This document shows, in pieces, positions 1-8,218 of a stretch of DNA of 64,000 nt. The translations under genes were made by a program, and so were the position numbers. A model generated the notes under the pieces. The model had not been told where the DNA came from. It worked only from the letters and a program-made list of their open reading frames with translations, and ran no database searches. Position 1 is the first letter of the stretch; each line of letters opens with the position of its first letter. Source of the stretch: Nostoc linckia NIES-25 (lineage in GTDB: Bacteria; Cyanobacteriota; Cyanobacteriia; Cyanobacteriales; Nostocaceae); contig NZ_AP018222.1 of assembly GCF_002368035.1 (NCBI RefSeq), positions 4,971,508 to 5,035,507 of the forward strand, written 5' to 3'.

Positions 1-1350
1 TGTCACCCAGGAAGCTAGCATGGCGCTGCTGACATCACCTTTTTTGGCGGTAACTATGTACAGTCCGCTGCTAATCCGACCCAGGGCTTTTTCTAGGTTT
101 ACATCAATGGATTTGATTTGCTTGATGTTGCGATCGCGCACCAGCAATTGTCCCAAGTCTGTACCAGCTTCTTCACATAGTTGGAATGTCGATGCGGTGG
201 GCGCTTCTTTAATCCGAATGGCGGGGAATGCTTCTTTGACACCCAGGTCGATAAATTTTCTCCGCAGTGTATCGATGGGTTCATCATCTCCGCCATAACA
301 TTCAAATAGCCCAACCACTTGTTTGTTCCTAGCTACAGCTAATAGGGAACTGATGCTAGCTTGGGCGGCGGCGCTGGTAGTAGGTGGCATCCCAATAATG
401 ATGCCAGAGGCTCTACCAGCTAGCTCTTGGATTTCTTGGCTTTGGGCGGTACTCAGATCTAGGACTTCTACCCCAACTCCTGTTTTCTGAATTCCCTCGG
501 CAATTGCGTGACCAAGGCGTTCAGCATGTCCGTAATCTGAGACAAAGAACAAGCCAACTGTTGTTTCTGCTTTGGCTTGTCTTTGGCTCCAAGTTTCGTA
601 ACATCCAGTTAGAACATCTAGATGGTGATATAGTAATGGCCCGTGACCGTTGGCGATAATATTAATCTTTCCTAATTCACCCATTCTCTTCATGGCATTC
701 AGCAGAGAACGAGCATTAGGGCCCATCAAGCAGTCGTAGTAAAATCTAAAGTCAGCTTCGATCGCTTCTAAATCTTCGTCAAAGGTGCGATTGTCACAAA
801 AGTGCATCCCAAATGCATCACAGGTATAGATGATTTGGGTTTTACGGTCGTAGCTAAAGATTGTGTCCGGCCAGTGCAGGTTAGGCGCACTCACGAATTC
901 GATTTCGTGTCCTTTGCCGATATCTATGCGATCGCCACTTTTAACAATCCGTTTTGAAAATGGATCGTGTACTAAACCTTCCAGAAATTGCAACGCAACT
1001 TTAGAAGCCAAAACGGTGGCTCTCGGCGCTAACTGAAGCACATCTTCCACTAAGCCGCTATGGTCTGGCTCTGTGTGACTAACAATTATGTAATCTATTG
1101 TCTTGGGGTTAACAAGACTTTTTAAGGTATCTAAATACAGCTGGCGAAACTTCTGGTGAGAAGTATCAATCAAAACTGTTTGTTCGCCCCTAATTAGATA
1201 TGAATTGTAGGTTGTACCATTTTGCAGTCCGAATTCGATATCGAAGCGATCGCGATCCCAATCAAGAGAGCGAATCGCTGTTGTATTAGGGGCAATTTCT
1301 ACAGTTTGTATAGTTAGCCGATGTTGAACATTTTCTGCGATCGCTACCAT
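1..1350 (-). CDS. flv3: Flavodiiron protein, Flv3-like (3' end cut by window edge)
   Basis: Cyanobacterial A-type flavodiiron protein, which reduces O2 to water with electrons from the photosynthetic chain. The 450 visible residues give a metallo-beta-lactamase-like diiron domain with the full ligand set (HTEPDH at 92-97, H159 in NLHWPD, D178, and a later histidine in NGHGP), then a flavodoxin domain (about 265-410), then the first residues of the C-terminal flavin-reductase domain typical of cyanobacterial members. The ATG at 1350 is the only good start. The intact ligands and the N-terminal block IRSLDWDRDRFDIEF point to the Flv3/Flv4 side of the family rather than Flv1/Flv2, whose ligands are substituted. 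Flv3 is my best call; Flv4 or a heterocyst Flv3B is possible. About 125 residues lie outside the window. Confidence 0.88.
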   Translation of the reverse strand, partial: MVAIAENVQHRLTIQTVEIAPNTTAIRSLDWDRDRFDIEFGLQNGTTYNSYLIRGEQTVLIDTSHQKFRQLYLDTLKSLVNPKTIDYIIVSHTEPDHSGLVEDVLQLAPRATVLASKVALQFLEGLVHDPFSKRIVKSGDRIDIGKGHEIEFVSAPNLHWPDTIFSYDRKTQIIYTCDAFGMHFCDNRTFDEDLEAIEADFRFYYDCLMGPNARSLLNAMKRMGELGKINIIANGHGPLLYHHLDVLTGCYETWSQRQAKAETTVGLFFVSDYGHAERLGHAIAEGIQKTGVGVEVLDLSTAQSQEIQELAGRASGIIIGMPPTTSAAAQASISSLLAVARNKQVVGLFECYGGDDEPIDTLRRKFIDLGVKEAFPAIRIKEAPTASTFQLCEEAGTDLGQLLVRDRNIKQIKSIDVNLEKALGRISSGLYIVTAKKGDVSSAMLASWVT

Positions 1351-2616
1351 TATCTGTCTCCGAGCGCAAATTATCAGATTTTTTCTCTTCCCATTATCCC
1401 TATATTTTTTTTTTGAAGTTGTAATAAATATCAGTTTTTGTAATTTTTAACTTGTATTAATTATTGCTATTTTTTTGCATTATTTATAACTCAAAAAATC
1501 TACTAAACACTAGTTAGTATTTTAATATATACTTAGTGCTAAATTTTGCTAATTATTAAAATATTTGATAATTACAAAATATCACGTGCATCATATCTTT
1601 TTTTATATCAAAGTTGAAAAAAATCCAAAATTATCCAAAACATTAAAAATATTGATGATATACCAAAAATCAAAAATCAAGTGTTGATTCCTGCCACAAA
1701 ATATTAGGCGATCGCAGATTTTAGTTTTTATATTAGGTAATCCGTTAAGCAGTGTCCCATTCTAGAGAAAATACCAAGAAAAATCAACACTCAATTTACA
1801 TACTTACATTAAGTCTGTTTTTAAATTTGACGTTACTCTGAGGTAAACTTGGTTTGTTATTCTTAGTGAAAAATAAATGCTCTCCAGTGTGATAACTCAG
1901 CAAAGAAAGTAAGAAAAGTAAGAAAAGTAATAAAGGTATGAAAAGTAAGAAAAGTAATAAAGGTATGAAAATTTTGTTAGAGATTTTTCACAATCATCAA
2001 ATACTAAGCAGTCAGCAGTATTTTTTCCAATAAAGAGTACATATTTTGTTGACTCCAAGGAAAATATTGATACTTAAAATGTAAATTTTATGTAAACTAG
2101 AAGAAACGATAATATTTTCGGAGATTGTCAAAGCTAATTACCTCAAGGGAGTGTAAGAAAAAAATTGGGCTTATACATTCATTTTTCTACTCATCCAAGT
2201 CGAAAATGGCAGCAAAACAATTTTTAAAGTTTCGATAAACATCTCTAGCAATATAAAGGGTTGAAAAAGATTAATGATACAGTTTTGTATGATCGACATT
2301 AGGCACTAATCAAGACAAAGCCAAAAAAATACTGGTTTCATAGCCGTCTGCTTCGGCCTCTGGCTATGTAATAAACATACCTATAAAGCCCAAGGCTCTC
2401 TTCTCAAAGATGCCTAATTTTTCATGCTAAATTTCAACTTTAAAAATGTTCTCAAGCCAAAATTCCTCTGTATAAGCCATCAAAATAGATTACGGTAGCA
2501 TTAATACTTAATTGTTTGGTTTTTAAACTTTTGTTTGAATGTGTGCCGTACTCAATTGAGAGGTCTGATATAGACGTAAAAATGCCAAAGATTGACTGTG
2601 TAAAAGGTTATTGTTT
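1351..2616. other. AT-rich intergenic region (1.27 kb)
   Basis: A long, very AT-rich gap between the divergent flavodiiron gene and the IS630-type remnant. I see no convincing coding sequence. It holds a 27-bp tandem duplication (1915-1968) and a small hairpin near 2338-2370 whose arms are CATAGCC and GGCTATG. The promoter of the flavodiiron gene should lie in the first few hundred bases, but no motif is clear enough to call. Confidence 0.6.
1915..1968. repeat. 27-bp direct tandem repeat, two copies
   Basis: Two adjacent copies with a period of 27 bp (1915-1941 and 1942-1968), built from the shorter unit AAGTAAGAAAAGTAATAAAGG. Partial copies of AAGAAAAGT precede them. It is purine-rich on the plus strand and non-coding. 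Confidence 0.75.
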
Positions 2617-3072
2617 ATGGGATGCCGATTGAAAGTTTTTCTAAGTGAAGAAGAAAAGCTAACTCTAGAAGAGTTAAGAAAAGCTAAAGATATTCCTCAA
2701 CGTACCAAGGATCGTGCCCAAGTTTTACTGTTGAATGCTCGTGGTTTAAAAAATGAGCAAATAGCTAAAGGCTTGAACTGGGCGATTTCAACAGTACGCC
2801 AAACCCTTCATCGCTGGGAAAAGTTGGGGTTAGCAGGCTTATGGGATGCTCCTGGTCGAGGCGGAAAGCCGCGATATTCGGAATCAGATTTGATTTATCT
2901 AGAAAATTGCTTAGCTCAAGAGCCAAAGGCTTATAATTCTCAAGAACTAGCAAAAAAATTGGCGTCCGATCGTCAAGTAAATTTAAGTGCAGATCGGCTG
3001 CGACGGGTACTTAAAAAAAGGCGAAGGAAGTTTGCAAATACACCCGCACAACTCCAGAAACAAAATAATTAA
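2617..3072 (+). CDS. Helix-turn-helix protein, N-terminal remnant of an IS630-type transposase
   Basis: A 151-residue protein with the paired helix-turn-helix of IS630/Tc1-type transposases: residues about 30-60 (a QRTKDRAQVLLLNARG-like block and a second helix starting TVRQTLHRW) followed by a winged second HTH near 85-130. The DDE catalytic domain (usually another 200 or so residues) is absent, and the downstream sequence does not restore it in any frame I checked. It is either a truncated insertion sequence or a domesticated DNA-binding protein. ATG 2617 is preferred over TTG 2611. No terminal inverted repeats were found around it. Confidence 0.6.
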   Translation: MGCRLKVFLSEEEKLTLEELRKAKDIPQRTKDRAQVLLLNARGLKNEQIAKGLNWAISTVRQTLHRWEKLGLAGLWDAPGRGGKPRYSESDLIYLENCLAQEPKAYNSQELAKKLASDRQVNLSADRLRRVLKKRRRKFANTPAQLQKQNN

Positions 3073-3404
3073 AAAGAAGAATTCAGAATCGGCAGAGAAC
3101 TCTGAGTGATGGTTTGGGCCGCTCAGAGTTTGGAGAATTAGAATCAAATAGTGAGGAATTGAGCAGATCGAAAGTTGGCACAGGATTGGGTAGCGATCGC
3201 AGATCTTTACTACAAGCACAGTAACAGTCAAACTCAAGAGGCGATCGTTACTCGTTTGCCAAACCTAAGTTATACCAATCCGCAATACCCCCTGCATCAA
3301 CAAGCAAGCTACGCAATTCAGAAAATTAGATGCAGCTAGACTTTCCTGATTCAGATCTGTTGCCTCATTTTGGAGAATCGCTACATATAGTTCTGTTCAG
3401 ACAC
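3073..3404. other. Intergenic region with a possible degenerate reading frame
   Basis: Between the IS630-type remnant and the tmRNA terminator. A plus-strand frame from about 3164 to 3340 (starting ADRKLAQDWVAIADLYYK) is protein-like but begins right after a stop codon and has no start. It may be the decayed end of an unrelated gene. I could not identify it. Confidence 0.35.
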
Positions 3405-3447
3405 TAAAAAACAAAATCCACCTAGATATGAATTTATCAGGTGGATT
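3405..3447 (-). terminator. Rho-independent terminator of tmRNA
   Basis: On the minus strand, just after the tmRNA 3' end, a 9-bp perfect stem (AATCCACCT with AGGTGGATT, plus-strand arms 3415-3423 and 3439-3447) is followed by a T-rich run (an A-run at 3406-3416 on the plus strand). Confidence 0.75.
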
Positions 3448-3465
3448 TGTTAGTTGTTCTGTTAG

Positions 3466-3852
3466 TGGATCCGAGCAGAGTCGAACTGCTGTCCAAATTG
3501 GGTATTGACCCCCCGCTCATTCACAGGTTTAGCCTATCTGACCCTCAAGGCGGGAATCGTTCATTATCCCGAACGTAGGATGCTTTGGTTTAATCTTAGC
3601 CAGCAAGCCAACCAGAGAACGCTTGCTAGAGCATCCGTTGGGGTTTGTCCCTAGCCCTTAACGGAGTCGGACTAAAGACGCTCGAACCTGTAAGAGGTGT
3701 TTTAGGCTGCTACTAGAGCTTCCCGACGAGCAAATTTTACGATGTTATTCGCATTTACTTTTGTTTTGAGCCTTTGATTTCCGAGAGATGACTCGCTCTC
3801 GACCTGAATCACAGAGCAGCGTTCGCCAACCTGTCGAAACCGTGACGGACCC
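3466..3852 (-). ncRNA. ssrA: tmRNA (ssrA)
   Basis: Transfer-messenger RNA that rescues stalled ribosomes and tags the nascent peptide for proteolysis. The 5' end GGGTCCG (3852-3846) pairs with the 3' end CGGATCC (3473-3467) to form the acceptor stem, with one G-U pair. The T arm (GTTCGACTC) is visible beside the 3' end. The discriminator A is at 3466 and CCA is not encoded. The tag frame at 3752-3702 reads ANNIVKFARREALVAA then TAA, the usual cyanobacterial tag type ending in ALVAA. It is a one-piece gene of about 387 nt with its own terminator at 3405-3447. Confidence 0.96.
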
Positions 3853-4077
3853 ATGCGCTTTATATTCCTATTATAGTAATAAAATATGCGATTTTTAATT
3901 CCTGTAGATCGATTAACAGTTAACTTTACCAAATTAGACGCTTCGTTAACTTTAGAGCCTGAGAACTACTAATGCCATACTCAACAAACTCTCGCTGATG
4001 CCCCCGTCTAAAGGCACTGCTTTTAGAGGCAATGTTGGTTGAAGCAAGAATCCCTGCGGTTCTACGGTGGGGAGTTC

Positions 4078-4614
4078 TCAAATTTTCCCCTGTGCCCGAA
4101 GATAATCTAAAACTGTTTCTACACATTGATTTACAGTTTCTTTATGAGTTTTAAGAATTATATCTGGGTTTAAAGGCGGTTCATAAGGAGAAGAAATTCC
4201 AGTAAATTCAGCAATCTCTCCAGCTAGAGCTTTTTTATACAAACCTTTAATATCTCTTGTAATACAAACTTCCAAAGGAGTATCAACAAAAACTTCGATA
4301 AAATTGGGTATTTCAAGTTTTAGTTGTTCGCGGGCATCACGATAGGGAGAAATTAAAGCCACAACGGTATTAATGCCGTGTTTATTTAAAAGTCCACAAA
4401 TAAAACCAACTCTGGCAACATTGGTATTTCTATCTTCACGAGAAAAACTTAAACCTTTAGAAAGATTAGTGCGGATGACATCACCATCTAAATATTCACA
4501 CGTAACTGATAATTGCTCTAATGCTTTGGTTATTTCTATTCCTAAAGTTGACTTTCCTGCCCCAGACAATCCAGTTAACCAGCAAGTGAAACCAAATGAT
4601 TTCAAGCTATTCAT
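4078..4614 (-). CDS. cysC: Adenylyl-sulfate (APS) kinase
   Basis: Phosphorylates adenosine 5'-phosphosulfate to PAPS with ATP, in cytosolic sulfate activation. It has 178 residues, the usual length of a stand-alone CysC. The Walker A loop GLSGAGKST is at 15-23, followed by the APS-binding block YLDGDVIR (about 41-48) and the FSREDR and SPYRDARE motifs of the family. The protein is complete, and the ATG at 4614 fits the family N-terminus. It is transcribed on its own toward the tmRNA gene, and no sulfate-assimilation neighbour is present. Confidence 0.95.
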   Translation of the reverse strand: MNSLKSFGFTCWLTGLSGAGKSTLGIEITKALEQLSVTCEYLDGDVIRTNLSKGLSFSREDRNTNVARVGFICGLLNKHGINTVVALISPYRDAREQLKLEIPNFIEVFVDTPLEVCITRDIKGLYKKALAGEIAEFTGISSPYEPPLNPDIILKTHKETVNQCVETVLDYLRAQGKI

Positions 4615-4985
4615 ATTTTACAAAGTATATTATGACAATGGAAATATTCAATTTGATTTGACGTGCGATCGCCAGCCCTCTATCTAACATAATTTAACCA
4701 GCGATCGCCACTACATTGACAACTATTTCGGGAATATTTTCTCCATCCAAAAATATTCAGTTACCCTACTCAAGCCAACTTTCTTGGGCGTAGGTTCTTC
4801 AACCAGCCTAACCAACGTCAGGTTTTTGTCTCTAACGCCAAGTCTATTGTTTTATAATTACAGTAGTTTTCATCTATCTTGACCACAATCTTGTTTCTTG
4901 CTTAACGTCAAATAAAAATAATATGGTTCATTTGCCAGAAAATCGCTGTAAAATATCCTTTTACGAAAATTGATTAATTAGAATA
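4615..4985. other. Intergenic region, divergent promoters expected
   Basis: A 371-bp gap between cysC (minus) and the PAP2 gene (plus). It contains two HIP1-like GCGATCGC sites (4666 and 4702 areas) and no coding sequence. No operator or hairpin was recognised. Confidence 0.5.
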
Positions 4986-5939
4986 ATGAACGCTGATTTG
5001 AGTAATGGCTACGAGCGAAATATTTTGATTCAAGCTATACATACTGCTGTCAAAGGCAGAGCTAGATATAAAGTAAGTGGACTGAAGCATTCTCAAAGTT
5101 TAAAAAACTACTTAGTATCAAGGTTATCACAGGAGAAAATAATTGGCCAATTTCAAGTCAATAATTTGACCGGAAATGTTCTAGTAATTTTTAATCAAGA
5201 TTTGAGTCCAAATGCGATCGCTTTAATTCTCCAAAATATTGTCTTAGATTACACAAAAAAATTTAATAAACTACTTATACCAAAACTTGATATCAACGAA
5301 AAGGCTAAAAATTTACCTATATATACAGTAAACAATCACCTTATTGAATTATCTGGAGCTATTTTTTCCCTAGCTCTTTGTAGTGCATTGTTGCACAGAT
5401 ATGGTCTCGATCGCAGTATTTTGCTAGCAATCCAAAAGCTGCATACTCCACTTCTCGATCGGGTCATTGTTGGTATAACTTTTTTTGGCGAACCACTGGT
5501 TTTACTATTAATTAGTTTAGGAGTAGAAATTAATTTGTTATATAATGAGCGTCGCTGGCAAGCAACTACTTTGGGTATAGCTACCAGTGGTGCAATGGTT
5601 TTAATGGCGTTGCTAAAAGTACTTTTTGGTAGAGCGCGTCCAACACTGTGGAAGTGGATTATTAATGTCGGCCACCCCAGCTTTCCCAGCGGTCACGCCA
5701 TGCTCTCTTTAGTAGTCTATGGCCTCATAGCCTACCTTTTTGCCAAGCAATACCCTCAATGGCAAAAGCAAATTTTCACGTTGACTGCTATTTTAATTCT
5801 TGCTATCGGTTTTAGTCGGCTTTATCTAGGTGTTCACTGGCCTACTGATGTCTTCGTTGGTTATGCTGTAGGTTTATTATGCTTAGTGGTCTGTATAATT
5901 ACCTTACAATTAGAACAAAAATATCTTGCTTCTCGGTAA
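4986..5939 (+). CDS. Membrane PAP2-family phosphatase with N-terminal HMA-like domain
   Basis: A 317-residue integral membrane phosphatase of the PAP2/lipid-phosphatase superfamily. All three signature motifs are present in the C-terminal half: KVLFGRARP (about 210-218), PSGH (235-238) and SRLYLGVHWPTD (about 279-290, holding the catalytic histidine). Several hydrophobic helices surround them. The first 95 residues are soluble and resemble the HMA-like domain found on cyanobacterial metal ATPases (HTAVKGRARYKV start, beta-alpha-beta pattern) but lack a CxxC metal motif. The likely substrate is a lipid phosphate or undecaprenyl diphosphate; this is not resolved by the sequence. The gene is monocistronic. 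Confidence 0.82.
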   Translation: MNADLSNGYERNILIQAIHTAVKGRARYKVSGLKHSQSLKNYLVSRLSQEKIIGQFQVNNLTGNVLVIFNQDLSPNAIALILQNIVLDYTKKFNKLLIPKLDINEKAKNLPIYTVNNHLIELSGAIFSLALCSALLHRYGLDRSILLAIQKLHTPLLDRVIVGITFFGEPLVLLLISLGVEINLLYNERRWQATTLGIATSGAMVLMALLKVLFGRARPTLWKWIINVGHPSFPSGHAMLSLVVYGLIAYLFAKQYPQWQKQIFTLTAILILAIGFSRLYLGVHWPTDVFVGYAVGLLCLVVCIITLQLEQKYLASR

Positions 5940-6291
5940 ATTTATTGTCGATTAATTCAAGGCGATCGCGAATCATTTATTAATCAAATCAAAAAGAAGA
6001 ATTAATCTTCAATTTATCTTGCTTTTGCCTATTGCCCTCCACCAAGTTCAGTAATTCTTCTGTTTTATATGTATACTTTGTTGTGAATTTAACATTATGT
6101 TTACAATTAGTGCATTCCAATTAGCTAAACTTCACATTTTAGAGTAGAATTTATTTCTTCACGGTTAATCGAGAAATATAGCATTTATCTTCATTATTTC
6201 TTAAATGCGATTTCATTGATTATACCATTGTAGTAACAGCATAAAAAACTGATATTAGAGAAGTACCTGCAAAAACATAGTTTGTTGAATC
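5940..6291. other. AT-rich intergenic region
   Basis: A 352-bp gap upstream of the small ribbon-helix-helix gene. No gene, repeat or strong hairpin was seen. Confidence 0.5.
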
Positions 6292-6456
6292 ATGAATAAA
6301 AAATGGGCTGTTAAACGATTTACAATCAATCTGGCATCAGAAGAGGCACAGAAGCTTGAGCAATACTGCTCAACCACAGGTAGACCAGCAACCGATGTCA
6401 TTCGCGAGTTAATTCGCTCTCTTTCTACTAATGAGGAAAAACTTTCTCAAAAATAG
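6292..6456 (+). CDS. Small ribbon-helix-helix (CopG/Arc-like) DNA-binding protein
   Basis: A 54-residue reading frame starting MNKKWAVKRFTINLASEEAQ. It has the ribbon-helix-helix layout: a short basic beta strand (KRFTINL), helix 1 (SEEAQKLEQYCSTTG) and helix 2 (PATDVIRELIRSL). Such proteins bind DNA as dimers and act as plasmid regulators, antitoxins or small repressors. No toxin partner overlaps or follows directly; the next gene is 146 bp downstream. The function of this copy is unknown. Confidence 0.65.
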   Translation: MNKKWAVKRFTINLASEEAQKLEQYCSTTGRPATDVIRELIRSLSTNEEKLSQK

Positions 6457-6602
6457 AGTGTATTTGTTGAGCTAAGCAATAGGCAATAGGAAAGATTAAT
6501 TGCAAAATTTAAAGCCTCTCCCCTGATAGGGGAGAGGCTTGGATACTTTTGCCTTCAGCATAGCTAGCTGCTTCCTGCCTTCTACTTATAATTTTTAGAG
6601 TT

Positions 6603-7172
6603 ATGGATACAGTTAAACTCACAGAAAAATTTGAATCAGCTTTAGTCTATGCAACTCGTCTTCATGCCAATCAAACACGCAAAATTAGCGGCGTTCCTTA
6701 CATATCACATTTACTGAGTGTAGCAGCTTTGGTAATAGAAGCTGGCGGAAGTGAGGAAGAAGCGATCGCAGCTTTGTTACATGACAGTATCGAAGACCAA
6801 GGCGGTAAAGTCACCCGTGAAGATATCCGCCAACATTTTGGTGAAACAGTAATAGCAATAATCGATGGTTGTACGGAGTGGGATACACCTCCTAAACCCC
6901 CCTGGCTAGAACGGAAACAACGGTATTTAGAAAACCTGCGCCATGCATCGCCATCTGTAAAGCTGGTATCTTTAGCAGACAAATTGCATAATGCTAGATC
7001 CTTATTAGCAGATTTGCAACAACGGGGAGATGCCGTTTGGGTTGAGTTTAATAATGGTAAAGAAAAGGCTTTTTGGTTTTACCAATCATTAATTGAAATC
7101 TATCGTCAAACAGATAATTATTGGATGACAAAAGAACTCGAACGAGTTGTTAACGAATTACAATCAAGTTAA
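6603..7172 (+). CDS. Stand-alone HD-domain hydrolase, SpoT/MESH1-like
   Basis: A single HD-domain protein of 189 residues resembling the (p)ppGpp hydrolase half of RelA/SpoT and the small alarmone hydrolases (MESH1 type). Metal and catalytic positions are in place: H36 (YISH), H60-D61 (LLHD), E64-D65 and D126-K-L-H-N130 (ADKLHN). There is no synthetase or ACT domain. The likely role is hydrolysis of ppGpp or a related nucleotide in the cytosol; the substrate is inferred from family. It stands alone, after a hairpin-like CCTCTCCCC/GGGGAGAGG element at about 6513-6538. Confidence 0.8.
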   Translation: MDTVKLTEKFESALVYATRLHANQTRKISGVPYISHLLSVAALVIEAGGSEEEAIAALLHDSIEDQGGKVTREDIRQHFGETVIAIIDGCTEWDTPPKPPWLERKQRYLENLRHASPSVKLVSLADKLHNARSLLADLQQRGDAVWVEFNNGKEKAFWFYQSLIEIYRQTDNYWMTKELERVVNELQSS

Positions 7173-7303
7173 CTTGTTTGAGTTCGTCTGGTTTAATTTA
7201 AAAAAAGAAAAAATATGTATTTCGAAACGCGCAGCGCAAGAAATACTATATCCGTATTGAATCCCCATTATTTATGAGGTTTCCCTTCAGCATAGCTGCC
7301 CTC

Positions 7304-7981
7304 TCAAATTAGTCTTTCTAAATCTAAATCTGATGCTATTTGAGCAAGCTTCTCTAAATCAGTGGGATTGTCTACATAAGGTAAGCACCCTAAAACTGGC
7401 GTGTTAGTTAACGATCGAATCAAATCTGGTGGTGTCCAGTCGGCTATCTCTGCATCTGAACGTGGCTGTACGCAGTTCAACACAATGCCTACCAGATGTA
7501 CGCGCGATTGTCTAGCTAATGCCACATTCGCCACAGCAGCAGCGATCGCTCCTAATCTCACGGGTACTACCAATACTGTTGGTAAACGCCATTCTGCGGC
7601 TAGATCGGCCACTGTCAATTCATCTGTGACTGGCGAACCCAAGCCACCCAAGGCTTCTATTAGCACAAAATCCCGCTGCGATCGCAATTTAGACAAGGCT
7701 TGCCACACCAAGGCTAAATCTACTTGGCGATTTTCTCGTGCTGCGGCGATGGGAGGAGCGAGCGGTGCTTGAAAATACAAAGGTGTAATTTCTTCTGGAG
7801 ATTGTTCTAAGGCGAATAAATTTTCGTACCATTCGCGATCGCCAATTCCTGATTGAATCGGTTTCATGATTCCCCAGCTACGCTGCGGGTAATGCTTTTG
7901 CCAATAGGCTGCTAAAGCTGTGGTTAAAACAGTTTTACCAGCCTCCGTATCAGTTCCAGTAATCAATAATGCGTTCAACAA
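7304..7981 (-). CDS. bioD: Dethiobiotin synthetase
   Basis: Closes the ureido ring of dethiobiotin from 7,8-diaminopelargonate, CO2 and ATP, the penultimate step of biotin synthesis. The P-loop GTDTEAGKT is at 9-17 and MKPIQSG (39-45) carries the family's substrate-side lysine. The length of 225 residues is normal. No ATG or GTG is available: translation must begin at TTG 7981 or TTG 7978, because an in-frame stop lies just upstream; the second gives the usual MNALLITG start. No other bio gene is adjacent. Confidence 0.92.
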   Translation of the reverse strand: MLNALLITGTDTEAGKTVLTTALAAYWQKHYPQRSWGIMKPIQSGIGDREWYENLFALEQSPEEITPLYFQAPLAPPIAAARENRQVDLALVWQALSKLRSQRDFVLIEALGGLGSPVTDELTVADLAAEWRLPTVLVVPVRLGAIAAAVANVALARQSRVHLVGIVLNCVQPRSDAEIADWTPPDLIRSLTNTPVLGCLPYVDNPTDLEKLAQIASDLDLERLI

Positions 7982-8218
7982 TGATTGCTAAATACTTAAC
8001 TAACGTTTTTATCAAGAGCAGATTCAGTGAAGTTGAAAACCAAACACAGAGCTTGTTTTACTTTTGAATTCTGCTGTAGTTATTAGTGATGATATCAACA
8101 CTAATAACTAATAAATCATTTTAGTACAATTTCAACAATTAAATTCATCACTCGTTGATTCTACGATCTTATACAGCAAGCGAATTTTTCCGCTATCCAA
8201 TCCAAAATCCTCTCGTTT

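Noticed and set aside
3702..3932. Open minus-strand frame of 76 codons ending in ANNIVKFARREALVAA
   Set aside because: It is the tmRNA tag frame extended through structured RNA, not a separate protein gene.
3926..4126. Open minus-strand frame between tmRNA and cysC
   Set aside because: It overlaps the end of cysC, has no recognisable domain, and I could not tie it to a transposase end.
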